A DNA stretch of 64,000 nucleotides from an uncultured Spirochaetota bacterium. GTDB lineage: Bacteria > Spirochaetota > Spirochaetia > JAFGXN01. The notes under the pieces were generated by a model that saw nothing but the letters and a program-made list of their open reading frames with translations, had not been told where the DNA came from and did not search any database. Numbering within the stretch: the first letter of the stretch is position 1; every line of letters begins with the position of its first letter. Below are positions 44,648 to 54,370 of the stretch, piece by piece. The position numbers were made by a program, and so were the translations under genes. Location: contig CALXOJ010000001.1 of assembly GCA_944390005.1 (NCBI GenBank), positions 62,001-126,000 on the forward strand. Reading direction: 5' to 3'.

Positions 44648-45040
44648 ATGAGTTTTCTTAACGAAGAGATTTATAAAAAATATGTCAATACCAGCATTGA
44701 GGTATTTGATACCAAGAAATTCGCTCAAGTCAGCGGCAGTAATAAATATAAAATGGACACCATCACCAGAACTTTTGAAGGGCATGCGTTCCGTGTTTTG
44801 ATGGATATGGAGCGGATGTACGCGAAAGGCGAATATTCGGAAATTCTGGGGAAATGCAACGAATTGATTCAAGTTGTCACTGAAGTCGGCGGCATTCGTT
44901 TGAATACGGTTCTTCATAACATGATTAAAGCGATTCGAAACGCTGATTACGACCGAATTCCCACCTGTTTTATTATTATGCAGGCTGAGATCGAGAAATT
45001 GGTCAATGAAATGAAAAACTTTGTAGACGAAACGGGTTGA
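44648..45040 (+). CDS. Unknown small soluble protein
   Basis: The ATG at 44648 follows GAGGA. The 130-residue product is predicted largely helical, without signal or membrane span. Notable segments are TRTFEGHAFRVLMDMERMYA and TCFIIMQAEIEKLVNEMKNF. It starts 25 nt after valS and is probably read from the same mRNA. I recognise no family. It could be spirochaete-specific. Confidence 0.65.
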   Translation: MSFLNEEIYKKYVNTSIEVFDTKKFAQVSGSNKYKMDTITRTFEGHAFRVLMDMERMYAKGEYSEILGKCNELIQVVTEVGGIRLNTVLHNMIKAIRNADYDRIPTCFIIMQAEIEKLVNEMKNFVDETG

Positions 45041-45124
45041 CCCGACTCTTTTCGTATGAGTTCATAACAATCCGACCGTCCGCTTTTATCTTAAATGAAA
45101 TAATGCATCACAGCAGGAGGTTTT

Positions 45125-45691
45125 ATGGCTCAGTCTTTGGGTGAAAAAATCAGAAAGGTCAGAGAATTTAGAAAAATTTCATTGGAGGATCTCTCCAAAA
45201 AAACCGGTTATTCAAAAGAGTTTTTAGGCGGTTTGGAAGACGGAAGCCGGATGACGACATTGGGAACGCTGATGGTCATTGCCAAGGGAATGGGGCTGCG
45301 TGTCGGAACCTTTTTGGATGATAATGAAAAGTTGGGACCGGCGGTAATGCGGAAATCCGAAAGAGGCAGCGGTGTGCGTTTTGCGGCGCGGACAGAGAGC
45401 GTTCACGGCGATCTGTCATTTTTACCGCTGGCACATGATCAAGCCGGTCGGCATATGGAACCCTTTATCATCGACATTGCGGCATCAACAGCCGAAAATT
45501 ATCAGCTTTCACAACATGAAGGAGAAGAATTTATTTACGTTCTCTCCGGACAGGTGGAAATCTGCTACGGCAAGGATAAATTCGTTCTGGAAGAGGGCGA
45601 TTCGATTTATTACGATTCGATTGTTCCTCATTCGGTTCACAGCGCCGGCGATTCGGATTCCCGTATTTTAGCCGTTGTTTATACAGCTTAA
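45125..45691 (+). CDS. XRE-cupin transcriptional regulator (first copy)
   Basis: The 188-residue protein has an N-terminal Xre/Cro helix-turn-helix ([35 protein letters not shown]). A C-terminal cupin barrel follows ([39 protein letters not shown]). Such regulators sense small molecules through the cupin. It begins a four-gene run in which each regulator is followed by an acyl-CoA ligase. It has a strong GGAGG ribosome site. The gene behind it starts 11 nt later. Confidence 0.92.
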   Translation: MAQSLGEKIRKVREFRKISLEDLSKKTGYSKEFLGGLEDGSRMTTLGTLMVIAKGMGLRVGTFLDDNEKLGPAVMRKSERGSGVRFAARTESVHGDLSFLPLAHDQAGRHMEPFIIDIAASTAENYQLSQHEGEEFIYVLSGQVEICYGKDKFVLEEGDSIYYDSIVPHSVHSAGDSDSRILAVVYTA

Positions 45692-45702
45692 GAGGCGGCG
45701 TT

Positions 45703-47352
45703 ATGAATTATATCGAAAAGACGCTGTTTCAGGTGCTGAAGGAGAATGCCGAACGATTTCCGGATAAGGAGTTTGTCATTTATGCCGATCGCAATTTACG
45801 TTTTACCTATGCTGGTTTTCTCGAACGGGTGGATCACTTAGCGCGCGGTTTATATTCCATCGGTGTGCGCCGCGGCGATCATGTCGGCGTTTGGGCAACC
45901 AATGTTCCCGATTGGCTGACATTGCTTTTTGCTTCCGCGCGTATCGGAGCGATTTTGGTCACCGTTAATACAAATTATAAAACGCATGAGGCGGAATATC
46001 TGATTAAAGACGCCGACATTCATACGCTGTGTCTGATTGACGGCTACCGAGACTGCGATTACGTTGAAATGACTTACGAATTGGTTCCGGAACTGAAGGA
46101 GGCGGCGCGCGGTGCTCTTATCAGCGAACGTTTTCCTCAACTGCGGAATGTGGTGTTTATGGGGCCGGAAAAAAAATCGGGAATGTATAATATTCCAGAA
46201 CTGCTTCTTTTAGGCTCGTATCAAGAGATCGATTTGGATGCGATTACGGCTTCCTTGGATCCCAACGATGTTGTTAATATGCAGTACACCTCCGGAACGA
46301 CCGGATTCCCGAAAGGAGTGCAGCTGACACATCGCAATATTCTTAATAACGGATTTAACATCGGTGAATGTCAGAAATTTACGGAAAAGACGATTCTCTG
46401 TCTGCCGGTGCCTCTGTTTCACTGTTTCGGTTTGGTTTTAGGAATCATGGCGCTTTATACGCATGCAGGAACCGTCGTCGTCATCGAAAACTTCGACCCG
46501 CTGTTGGTACTGGCATCGGTAGAAAAAGAACGGTGTACCGCGTTGTATGGGGTTCCGACTATGTTCATTGCCGAGCTGAACCACCCGATGTTTTCGTTGT
46601 TTGATTTGTCGTCGCTGAGGACGGGAATTATGGCGGGATCGCTCTGTCCTGTCGAAGTCATGCAGCAGGTTATCGACAAAATGAACATGAAAGACATTAC
46701 CATTGCTTACGGATTGACGGAAGCTTCGCCGGTGATGACGCAGACGAGGACAAGCGACAGTTTGGAGGTGAAGGTTCACACCGTTGGACGGGAACTTCCG
46801 GGAATTGAAGTGACGGTACGGAATCCCGAAACGGGAGAGGAGTGTCCTGTCGGTGTCCAGGGGGAAATGTGCTGCCGCGGCTATAATGTCATGAAAGGAT
46901 ACTACAAGCGGCCCCAAGAGACGGCAGAGTGTATCGACGCCGATGGTTGGCTGCACTCCGGAGATTTGGGCATCAAAGACGAAAACGGAAACTACCGCAT
47001 TACCGGCCGGATCAAAGACATGATTATTCGCGGAGGAGAGAATATTTATCCGCGTGAAATCGAAGAGTTCATTTATCAGATGCCGGAGGTTCGCGACGTT
47101 CAGGTCGCCGGAATTCCCAGTAAAAAATACGGAGAAGAGGTTGGCGCTTTCATTATTTTAAACGAAGGAGCGTCGCTTGATGAACAGGACGTTAAGTCGT
47201 TTTGTAAAGGGAAAATTTCCAGACATAAAATTCCCAAATATGTCTTTTTTGTCAGCGAATTTCCTTTGACCGGAAGCGGGAAAATTCAGAAATTCAAGCT
47301 AGGCGGCATCGGATTGAAGCTTTTGGAAGAAGCGGGAACGGAGGTCATTTGA
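45703..47352 (+). CDS. Long-chain-type acyl-CoA synthetase
   Basis: This is an adenylate-forming ligase that activates a carboxylic acid to its CoA thioester. Its 549 residues show the P-loop [20 protein letters not shown] and the A5 motif [15 protein letters not shown]. The hinge region is [20 protein letters not shown], and the catalytic Lys is in [13 protein letters not shown]. The substrate is probably a medium/long-chain fatty acid, but this is inferred from family resemblance. It lies in the regulator-ligase-regulator-ligase run. Confidence 0.88.
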   Translation: MNYIEKTLFQVLKENAERFPDKEFVIYADRNLRFTYAGFLERVDHLARGLYSIGVRRGDHVGVWATNVPDWLTLLFASARIGAILVTVNTNYKTHEAEYLIKDADIHTLCLIDGYRDCDYVEMTYELVPELKEAARGALISERFPQLRNVVFMGPEKKSGMYNIPELLLLGSYQEIDLDAITASLDPNDVVNMQYTSGTTGFPKGVQLTHRNILNNGFNIGECQKFTEKTILCLPVPLFHCFGLVLGIMALYTHAGTVVVIENFDPLLVLASVEKERCTALYGVPTMFIAELNHPMFSLFDLSSLRTGIMAGSLCPVEVMQQVIDKMNMKDITIAYGLTEASPVMTQTRTSDSLEVKVHTVGRELPGIEVTVRNPETGEECPVGVQGEMCCRGYNVMKGYYKRPQETAECIDADGWLHSGDLGIKDENGNYRITGRIKDMIIRGGENIYPREIEEFIYQMPEVRDVQVAGIPSKKYGEEVGAFIILNEGASLDEQDVKSFCKGKISRHKIPKYVFFVSEFPLTGSGKIQKFKLGGIGLKLLEEAGTEVI

Positions 47353-47353
47353 A

Positions 47354-47902
47354 ATGGATCACAAAAAGCTAATCGGTGAGCGAATTAAGGCGCTGAGGGA
47401 AGACTGCGAGCTCTCTCTTGAGACATTGGCTGAAAAGCTCTGCGTTTCAGCTGAATTTCTGAATCGTGTGGAAGAGGGAGCGGCAGAGGTTTCGGTCAGC
47501 GTCTTACATCAAATCGGACGGATTTGCGGCGTCGATTTAACGACGCTTTTGACCGGAGAAAGTCCCCGACTGCATTCGTTTACCGTTACGCCGGCGGGAA
47601 AAGGCGTCGACGTACATCGCCGCGCGGAATATGCGTATCAATCGCTCGCCGCCAATTTTGCCGGGCGTAAGGCTGAACCGTTTTTGGTTACCGTTCCTCC
47701 CGGTAAGAATAAAGAGGTGAAAAAATATCATCACGACGGTCAGGAATTCAATTATGTTCTGAAAGGGGAAATTCGGTTTTTCATTGGCGAACACGAAGCG
47801 CTTTTGAAAGAGGGCGATTCCATTTATTTTGATTCCGCGCAGGATCACGCTATGCAGGTAGTCGGCGACGAACCGGCGCTTTTTTTAGCTGTTATTTTAT
47901 AG
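47354..47902 (+). CDS. XRE-cupin transcriptional regulator (second copy)
   Basis: The 182-residue protein has the same two-domain plan as the gene at 45125: a helix-turn-helix (LGERIKALREDCELS type) and a cupin (HHDGQEFNYVLKGEIRFFIG, LLKEGDSIYFDSAQDHAMQV). It starts one base after the ligase stop and is followed after 9 nt by a second ligase. The two regulators are related in plan but clearly diverged. Confidence 0.9.
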   Translation: MDHKKLIGERIKALREDCELSLETLAEKLCVSAEFLNRVEEGAAEVSVSVLHQIGRICGVDLTTLLTGESPRLHSFTVTPAGKGVDVHRRAEYAYQSLAANFAGRKAEPFLVTVPPGKNKEVKKYHHDGQEFNYVLKGEIRFFIGEHEALLKEGDSIYFDSAQDHAMQVVGDEPALFLAVIL

Positions 47903-47911
47903 GAGACGCAG

Positions 47912-49567
47912 ATGAATTTGTACAACCGATTTGCGACCGGACCTTTCGATCGATTGGAAGATTATCTGACAAAATTGAAAATCACTGTTCCTGAAGATTT
48001 TAATTTCGGATACGACGTTGTTGATGTGTACGCGCGGGAGGCTCCCGATAAAAAAGCGTTGGTCTGGTGTAACGACGAAACCGAGAGAACTTTTACGTTT
48101 GCCGAAATGAGTGAATTGAGCAACCGGGCGGCCGGTTTTTTCCGGCGTCACGGTATTGGGAAAGGCGACGCTGTTATGTTGATTTTGAAGCGGCGTTATC
48201 AGTATTGGTATGCGTTGACGGCATTGCATAAATTAGGTGCAGTCGCTATTCCCGCTACTCATTTGCTGACCAAAAAAGATTTGGTTTACCGCAATAATGC
48301 GGCGTCGGTGAAGATGATCTTGACTGTCAATGAGGAAGAAATCCGCACTCACGTTGAAGCGGCACTGCCGCAGTCGCCGACGGTTCAGGCGGTTGCTTCG
48401 GTTGGCGGTGCGGCGGACGGCTGGCTGGATTTCGATGCGGAAATTCAAAACGAGAGCGGCCGCTTGGAAAGGGTAGCGACACGAAAAAACGAACCGATAT
48501 TGATTTACTTCACCTCGGGAACAAGCGGCCATCCGAAAATGGTGCTCCATAATCACGCTTATCCGCTCGGTCACATTGTGACGGCAAAATATTGGCAGAA
48601 TGTTGAGGACGACGGTCTTCATTTGACAGTATCTGAAACCGGTTGGGCTAAGGCTGCTTGGGGAAAAATTTACGGTCAGTGGATTTGCGGCGCTGTCGTG
48701 TTTGTTTACGATATGGAGCACTTTCACGCAGCGGCTCTGCTCGAAAAAATTCAGAAATACCGCGTTTCAACTTTTTGTGCTCCGCCGACGATTTATCGTT
48801 TCATGATGCTGGAAGATCTTTCTCATTACGATTTTTCATCGGTGAAATACAGCGTCGTTGCCGGAGAGCCGCTGAGTCCCGAGATTTTCAAGTCGTTTTA
48901 TGAGAAAACGGGACTTTCGTTAAAAGAAGGTTACGGTCAAACCGAATTGGCAATCACTGTAATGACGCCGGCACAGCTTCCTTCCAAACCCGGCTCTATG
49001 GGAATTCCTGTTCCTCTTTACGACGTTAAATTGGTTGATGAAAACGGAAATCCGGTGGCGGCGGGAGAAAACGGGCAGATTGCCATCGATATTTCAAAGG
49101 AATATCCCGTTTCGCTGTTTGACGGTTATTATCGCGACAAAGAGCGGACCGATTCGGTAATGCATGACGGTTTATACTACACCGGCGACATTGCGTGGAA
49201 AGACGAAGAGGGGTATCTTTGGTTTGTCGGCCGCGCCGACGATGTTATTAAAAGTTCGGGGTATCGAATCGGTCCGTTTGAGGTTGAAAGCGCGCTTCTG
49301 GAACATGAGGCTGTCTTTGAATGCGCCGTTACGCCCGCTCCCGATCCGATTCGCGGACAGGTTGTCAAAGCGACTATCCGCCTTCACGAAGGATTCTCTC
49401 CTTCCGAAGAACTGAAAAAAGAGCTGCAGAGACACGTTAAAGAGACGACGGCTCCGTATAAATATCCGAGAATTATCGAATTTGTGGACGAAATGCCGAA
49501 AACCATCAGCGGAAAAATCCGCCGCGCTGTCATCAAAGGCACCGTAAAAGACAACGACGACGTTTAA
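47912..49567 (+). CDS. Acyl-CoA synthetase, medium-chain (ACSM-like) type
   Basis: The 551-residue adenylate-forming ligase has LIYFTSGTSGHPKMVLHNHA (P-loop), KEGYGQTELAITVMTP (A5) and GRADDVIKSSGYRIGPFEVE (A8). The catalytic Lys is in MPKTISGKIRRAVIK. It resembles medium-chain/acetate-type AMP-forming synthetases more than the ligase at 45703, so the two genes are not recent duplicates. The substrate is not established. Confidence 0.85.
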   Translation: MNLYNRFATGPFDRLEDYLTKLKITVPEDFNFGYDVVDVYAREAPDKKALVWCNDETERTFTFAEMSELSNRAAGFFRRHGIGKGDAVMLILKRRYQYWYALTALHKLGAVAIPATHLLTKKDLVYRNNAASVKMILTVNEEEIRTHVEAALPQSPTVQAVASVGGAADGWLDFDAEIQNESGRLERVATRKNEPILIYFTSGTSGHPKMVLHNHAYPLGHIVTAKYWQNVEDDGLHLTVSETGWAKAAWGKIYGQWICGAVVFVYDMEHFHAAALLEKIQKYRVSTFCAPPTIYRFMMLEDLSHYDFSSVKYSVVAGEPLSPEIFKSFYEKTGLSLKEGYGQTELAITVMTPAQLPSKPGSMGIPVPLYDVKLVDENGNPVAAGENGQIAIDISKEYPVSLFDGYYRDKERTDSVMHDGLYYTGDIAWKDEEGYLWFVGRADDVIKSSGYRIGPFEVESALLEHEAVFECAVTPAPDPIRGQVVKATIRLHEGFSPSEELKKELQRHVKETTAPYKYPRIIEFVDEMPKTISGKIRRAVIKGTVKDNDDV

Positions 49568-49636
49568 CCGTTGCCGCAGCAGTCGTGCGGTACGGCCGTT
49601 TTCATCTGTGAATTTCCGTCAGGATGCCTCTTCCCT

Positions 49637-49694
49637 ATTGAAATTTTACTCTGTTTGCCGTATTATTTACGAGTATAATAGGGTAAATTTCAAT
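49637..49694 (+). promoter_or_regulatory. Promoter of ileS within an inverted repeat
   Basis: TTGAAA (49638-49643), 17 nt, TATTAT (49661-49666) form a near-consensus sigma-70 promoter. The region is flanked by inverted arms ATTGAAATTTTAC (49637-49649) and GTAAATTTCAAT (49683-49694), which match except for one bulged base. A second pair, TATTAT/ATAATA, lies inside. The first arm covers the -35 and the last arm lies in the leader, so it could be an operator. Confidence 0.55.
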
Positions 49695-49708
49695 CCCGGG
49701 GAGGAATT

Positions 49709-52700
49709 TTGTATCAACCGGTCGATCCGAAAGTCAGTTTTCCGAAGATGGAGGAAGCTGTCTTAAAATTTTGGGAAGAGAATTCGATTTTTGAAGCGTC
49801 ATTAAAAAACCGTGCGGACGCCGAAAAATTTATTTTTTACGACGGTCCTCCGTTTGCAACCGGAAAGCCGCACTACGGCCATTTGCTGGCGGGAACCATT
49901 AAAGACGTCGTTCCCCGTTTTCAAACCATGCGGGGAAAGTATGTGGAACGGGTTTTCGGATGGGATTGTCACGGACTGCCGATTGAGGCGTTGGCTCAGG
50001 AGGCGCTGAATTTAAAAGGAACGGCTGCCGTTTTCGAAGCGGGGGTTGACCGTTTCAATGATCAGTGCCGTTCAATGGTTTCGACTTACGTTGACGAATG
50101 GGAGAAGACCGTCACTCGTATGGGGCGATGGGTTGATTTCAAAAACGGCTACAAAACCATGGACAAAGATTTCATGGAGTCGGTTTGGTGGGTCTTTAAG
50201 CAGCTTTACGATCAAGGGCGGATTTACAAATCTTACCGCATTATGCCGTACAGCTGGAAACTGACGACGCCGCTTTCCAATTTCGAAGCCGGAAGCAACT
50301 ACAAAATGGTTCAGGATCCCTCCGTGACGGTAAAGGTCAGAATTTTAGACGCTGTTCCCGGATTGAACGCTTCAACACCGGTGTACGCGCTTCTGTGGAC
50401 CACCACGCCGTGGACGCTGCCGTCCAACTTGGCGTTGTGCGTCGGACCGGAAATTGATTACGTCGCGGCGGAAGATACCGAAAGCGGAGAAATTTACCTG
50501 ATGGCGAAGGCGCGGTTGAACGCCTACTACCGCAGCGAATCGGAGTACCGCATTGCAGCTGAATACAAAGGCGGCGATTTGACCGGTTTGCACTATGAAC
50601 CGCTGTTTCCGTACTTTGCCGATACGCCGAATGCGTTTGTGATTTTACAGGACGGTTATGTTTCGACTGAAGACGGAACCGGCATTGTTCATATTGCTCC
50701 CGCTTACGGTGAAGACGACTTTCGCGTTTGCAAAGCCGCCGGAATCGGTATTGTCGATCCGTTGGACGACTCCTGCCGTTTTACGGATCGGGTTCCCGAG
50801 TATTCCGGACAGTTCTGCAAAGACGCCGATTCGGCAATTATCCGCCGCCTGAAAGACGAACGCAAACTGATTCGCCGCGAAACTGTGACGCACAGTTATC
50901 CGTTTTGCGACCGCACCGATACGCCTCTCATTTACCGCGCCATCGAGGCGTGGTATGTGCGTATTGAAGATGTTCGCGACCGTTTTTGCGCTTGCAACGA
51001 CACGGTCAAGTGGATCCCTGAATACGTCGGCACAAAGCGGTTCGGCAACTGGCTGAAAGAGGCGAAAGACTGGAACATCTCCCGAAACCGTTTTTGGGGC
51101 TCCTGTATTCCGATTTGGATTAATGAAGCCGATTCGGAAGATCGTATCTGTATCGGTTCGGTAGCCGAATTGGAGAATCTGTCGGGGCAAAAGGTTGAAG
51201 ATTTGCACAAACACGTCATCGATCGAATAGTGATTCAAAAAGACGGCAAAACGTACCGTCGAACGCCGGAAGTTCTCGACTGTTGGTTCGAATCCGGATC
51301 GATGCCTTACGCTCAGCACCATTATCCGTTCGAAAAAAAGGGGCGGGAAACGGAGTTTTTCCCTGCCGATTTTATCGCCGAAGGACTGGATCAGACTCGC
51401 GGCTGGTTTTACACGCTGATGGTGTTGGGAACGCTGCTTTTCAATCAAAGTCCTTACCGGAATGTCGTTGTCAACGGTCTGATTTTGGCTGAAGACGGCA
51501 TGAAAATGTCGAAACGTAAAAAAAATTATCCCGACCCCTCTGAAATCATTGACGGATACGGCGCCGACGCACTTCGTTTTTATCTGATGAGTTCGCCGGT
51601 GGTTCGGGCGGAAAACCTCAAATTTTCTAAAGACGGTGTCTGCGAAGTTTTACGCAACGTCATTCTGCCGCTCTGGAACGCGTACAGTTTTTTTGTTACT
51701 TACGCTAATATTGACAGTGCCGAAGCGAAACTCATTGAAGAGTCCCCTCGCAATCCGCTGGACCGTTGGATCCTCTCCGAGGCGGAGCGGATGAATGCAT
51801 CCGTCATTGACAATATGGAAAAGTACGAATTGAGCAAAGCGTGCGAACCGATTCTCAAATTCCTCGATCTGCTCAATAACTGGTACATCCGCCGGAGCCG
51901 CCGCCGTTTTTGGAAAAGCGAAAACGATCGGGATAAAGAACAGGCTTACGATACGCTCTATACGGTGTTGATGAAGCTGATTAAGACGGCGGCGCCGTTT
52001 ATTCCGTTTGTGACCGAAGCGATTTACCGAAATCTGCGGACAGACAGCATGCCGGAAAGCGTTCATTTGTGCGATTATCCCGAACCGGATAAAAATCGCC
52101 GAGATCCGGCGCTTGAACAAAAAATGGAAGTGACTCGCCGCGCCGTTGTCATGGGGCGGGCGCTGAGGGCGGCGCATTCACTGAAAACCCGATTGCCGCT
52201 GAAAGAGATGCACATCGTAACCCGCGATCGAGAGGAGCGCAATATTCTCCGGCAAATGGAAGATTTCATTAAAGAAGAGCTCAACGTCAAATCGATTGTT
52301 TTTAAAGATAACGAAGACGCGCTGGTTGAATATTCCGCTAAAGCCGATTTCAAAAAACTCGGTTCGCGGCTGGGTAAATCAATGAAGGCTGCAGCCGATC
52401 AAATTTCCCGCTTGACAGGTTCCGAGATTCAGTCGCTGATTGACGGAGCGGTTCTTTCCATCGATGTTGACGGCTTCGGTCCGCTCGATTTGAATCTCGA
52501 TTCGATCATCGTTCAGCGTCGCGAGAAGGACAATCTCAAAATTCTGAATGAAGGTTCTCTGACAGTCGCTTTTGACACGCAAATCACCGAAGATCTGAAA
52601 AACGAAGGTTTGGCTCGGGATTTTATCCGAGCGGTGCAAAATTTGCGAAAAGAGAGCGGTTTTGAGGTTTCCGACCGCATTCGAACGGGGTGGAGCGGTC

Positions 52701-52849
52701 CTTCCGAAATAAGAGCAGCTGTCGAAGCGTTTGAAGATCGAATTGCGGAAGAGACGCTGTCGGTTGCACTGTTTTTCGAAGAGCGCTTACAGGGGGCCTC
52801 GGTGAAAATCGGAGACTCTGATTGTGTTTTGAGGTTGGAAAAGGTTTAA
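49709..52849 (+). CDS. ileS: Isoleucyl-tRNA synthetase, eukaryote-like type
   Basis: This enzyme charges tRNA-Ile. A TTG start at 49709 follows GGGGAGGA and gives the family-typical beginning MYQPVDPKVSFPKMEEAVLK. The 1046-residue enzyme has the HIGH-type motif HYGH (residues 55-58) and the loop KMSKR (599-603) in GMKMSKRKKNYPDPSEI. This segment reads like the cytosolic eukaryotic enzyme. Enzymes of this clade are typically insensitive to mupirocin. That is family knowledge, not shown here. Confidence 0.96.
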   Translation: MYQPVDPKVSFPKMEEAVLKFWEENSIFEASLKNRADAEKFIFYDGPPFATGKPHYGHLLAGTIKDVVPRFQTMRGKYVERVFGWDCHGLPIEALAQEALNLKGTAAVFEAGVDRFNDQCRSMVSTYVDEWEKTVTRMGRWVDFKNGYKTMDKDFMESVWWVFKQLYDQGRIYKSYRIMPYSWKLTTPLSNFEAGSNYKMVQDPSVTVKVRILDAVPGLNASTPVYALLWTTTPWTLPSNLALCVGPEIDYVAAEDTESGEIYLMAKARLNAYYRSESEYRIAAEYKGGDLTGLHYEPLFPYFADTPNAFVILQDGYVSTEDGTGIVHIAPAYGEDDFRVCKAAGIGIVDPLDDSCRFTDRVPEYSGQFCKDADSAIIRRLKDERKLIRRETVTHSYPFCDRTDTPLIYRAIEAWYVRIEDVRDRFCACNDTVKWIPEYVGTKRFGNWLKEAKDWNISRNRFWGSCIPIWINEADSEDRICIGSVAELENLSGQKVEDLHKHVIDRIVIQKDGKTYRRTPEVLDCWFESGSMPYAQHHYPFEKKGRETEFFPADFIAEGLDQTRGWFYTLMVLGTLLFNQSPYRNVVVNGLILAEDGMKMSKRKKNYPDPSEIIDGYGADALRFYLMSSPVVRAENLKFSKDGVCEVLRNVILPLWNAYSFFVTYANIDSAEAKLIEESPRNPLDRWILSEAERMNASVIDNMEKYELSKACEPILKFLDLLNNWYIRRSRRRFWKSENDRDKEQAYDTLYTVLMKLIKTAAPFIPFVTEAIYRNLRTDSMPESVHLCDYPEPDKNRRDPALEQKMEVTRRAVVMGRALRAAHSLKTRLPLKEMHIVTRDREERNILRQMEDFIKEELNVKSIVFKDNEDALVEYSAKADFKKLGSRLGKSMKAAADQISRLTGSEIQSLIDGAVLSIDVDGFGPLDLNLDSIIVQRREKDNLKILNEGSLTVAFDTQITEDLKNEGLARDFIRAVQNLRKESGFEVSDRIRTGWSGPSEIRAAVEAFEDRIAEETLSVALFFEERLQGASVKIGDSDCVLRLEKV

Positions 52850-52855
52850 CCGCGA

Positions 52856-53704
52856 ATGAAAAGACGTTTGGTCGGTTTATTGCTGATTTTTCTCTTTGCC
52901 GGATGCGCTACGGTGCCTCCCGGCAGTGAAAACGAGCTGATCGAATATATTCCGACCAACGCTCACATCTTATTTTCGTTCAAAGCGAAAGATAACCGGC
53001 CGTTGATTAAGCAGGTTGTCGAACAGATTAATTTGACCGACAAACGAATTTCTCTGTTGGTCGGCATGATTGAGCACGTTCTGCTCGGTGTTTCCGACAG
53101 CGGAAACGGTATGACGGGTGTCACGATTGCGTTGTCGGGAGCCTTTCCCGCGTCGATTCTCCAAAACAGTTTAGCAAAACAAAAACAGTTGACTCAAATC
53201 GAAGAAGGGCACTTCATCGCGAACAACGGAGCCGTTTCGCTGAGAATCGTCAAACCGTATCTGTTGGTGGCAACGATTTCCGGCCTTCCCGGGAGTCCGA
53301 CAGGAATTGCGCTTGATTCCGTTTCTTTGGATGACGATTTTTTTGCACTGATTTCCGATTTCAATAAAATTGCCGGATTGAGCGCTTCGTCGGGGAGCGC
53401 GATGAAGCTGCCGATTCAGTCTCTGACATTGAGCGGCAACAAAATCGAAGAAGATCTTTACGGCATCCAATGTTCCATTAATTTTTCCGATCCTCGTTCT
53501 GCCCGTCTTTTTCGCGGTTTACTGAAAGGCGTTGTTTCCAATTATTTAATTTCGTATGCGGGGGACGCTGGGCGGACGGCTTCCCGAGAAATGAAATTTA
53601 CCAATACCGAAAATAAAGTGCAGATTTCATCTCTCAATCTGACATCCGGCACATTATCGACAGTTTTGATTTCAATTATTGTTCAATTTAAAGGGCAAAT
53701 GTAA
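52856..53704 (+). CDS. Unknown lipoprotein
   Basis: The 282-residue protein begins with a lipoprotein signal (GLLLIFLFAGC, Cys17). The rest has alternating hydrophobic strands, some amphipathic, and no recognised domain. It follows ileS by 6 nt and lacks a clear ribosome site, so it may depend on translational coupling. Outer- or inner-membrane attachment cannot be judged. Confidence 0.7.
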   Translation: MKRRLVGLLLIFLFAGCATVPPGSENELIEYIPTNAHILFSFKAKDNRPLIKQVVEQINLTDKRISLLVGMIEHVLLGVSDSGNGMTGVTIALSGAFPASILQNSLAKQKQLTQIEEGHFIANNGAVSLRIVKPYLLVATISGLPGSPTGIALDSVSLDDDFFALISDFNKIAGLSASSGSAMKLPIQSLTLSGNKIEEDLYGIQCSINFSDPRSARLFRGLLKGVVSNYLISYAGDAGRTASREMKFTNTENKVQISSLNLTSGTLSTVLISIIVQFKGQM

Positions 53705-53711
53705 AGGCGCG

Positions 53712-53740
53712 TTGATTTTTCTCTTGTTTTGTGCTAAAAA
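53712..53740 (+). promoter_or_regulatory. Candidate promoter of hisH-hisF
   Basis: TTGATT (53712-53717), 17 nt, TAAAAA (53735-53740), with TGC just before the -10 as an extended element. The -10 itself is weak. AGAGG precedes the hisH ATG. Confidence 0.35.
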
Positions 53741-53755
53741 AAGACAGAGGTTATC

Positions 53756-54361
53756 ATGCTTGTCGGAATTGTGGATTACCGCGCGGGAAATTTAACCAGC
53801 GTCTGTTCGGCGCTTTCGTACCTCCGTATCGATTTTATTGTGGGACGCTCACCGGAGCTGCTGCAAAAGTGCGATAAATTGATCTTTCCGGGAGTCGGAG
53901 AAGCCGCAGCTGCAATGAAGACTCTTCGTTCCCTCGGATGGGATGATTTTTTGAAAGAACGAATTCAAGGCGGCGTGCCGATGTTGGGAATTTGTTTGGG
54001 GCATCAAATCATCTTTGAAAAAAGCGAAGAGGGAAATACCGACTGCTTGGGTTTGATTCCGGGAGAGGTTCGCCGCTTTGATTCGGCGGCCGGATTGAAG
54101 GTGCCGCAAATCGGATGGAATACTGTCGAGCGCGAAAAAGAATCTCCTCTCTTTGACGGAATTCCTCAAGACGCCGGTTTCTATTTTGTTCACTCATACT
54201 ACACAGTGCCATCGGATTCAAACGTTATCCTCGGAACTACCGATTACGGAGTTCGGTTTGCATCGGCAGTTAATTTCGGATCACTCTTTTCGGTTCAGTT
54301 CCATCCGGAAAAATCGGGGCGTTTCGGTTTGCGCGTTCTTGAAAATTTCTTGAAATTTTAG
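53756..54361 (+). CDS. hisH: Imidazole glycerol phosphate synthase, glutaminase subunit HisH
   Basis: HisH releases ammonia from glutamine for HisF. The 201-residue class I glutamine amidotransferase has its nucleophile Cys80 in MLGICLGHQIIF and the His/Glu pair in SVQFHPEKSG. It is followed after 9 nt by hisF. No other histidine gene is in the window. Confidence 0.95.
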   Translation: MLVGIVDYRAGNLTSVCSALSYLRIDFIVGRSPELLQKCDKLIFPGVGEAAAAMKTLRSLGWDDFLKERIQGGVPMLGICLGHQIIFEKSEEGNTDCLGLIPGEVRRFDSAAGLKVPQIGWNTVEREKESPLFDGIPQDAGFYFVHSYYTVPSDSNVILGTTDYGVRFASAVNFGSLFSVQFHPEKSGRFGLRVLENFLKF

Positions 54362-54370
54362 GAGGATTCT

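Noticed and set aside
45033-45044. Terminator hairpin CGGGTTGACCCG after the small protein at 44648
   Set aside because: Only four pairs around a four-base loop that includes the stop codon. Too weak to call.
49568-49708. T-box riboswitch upstream of ileS
   Set aside because: The leader after the mapped-looking promoter is about 35 nt, far too short for a T-box, and no conserved T-box core is seen.
50645-51448. 267-codon open frame antisense to ileS
   Set aside because: The ileS frame is conserved throughout this segment. The antisense product resembles nothing and lacks a start context.
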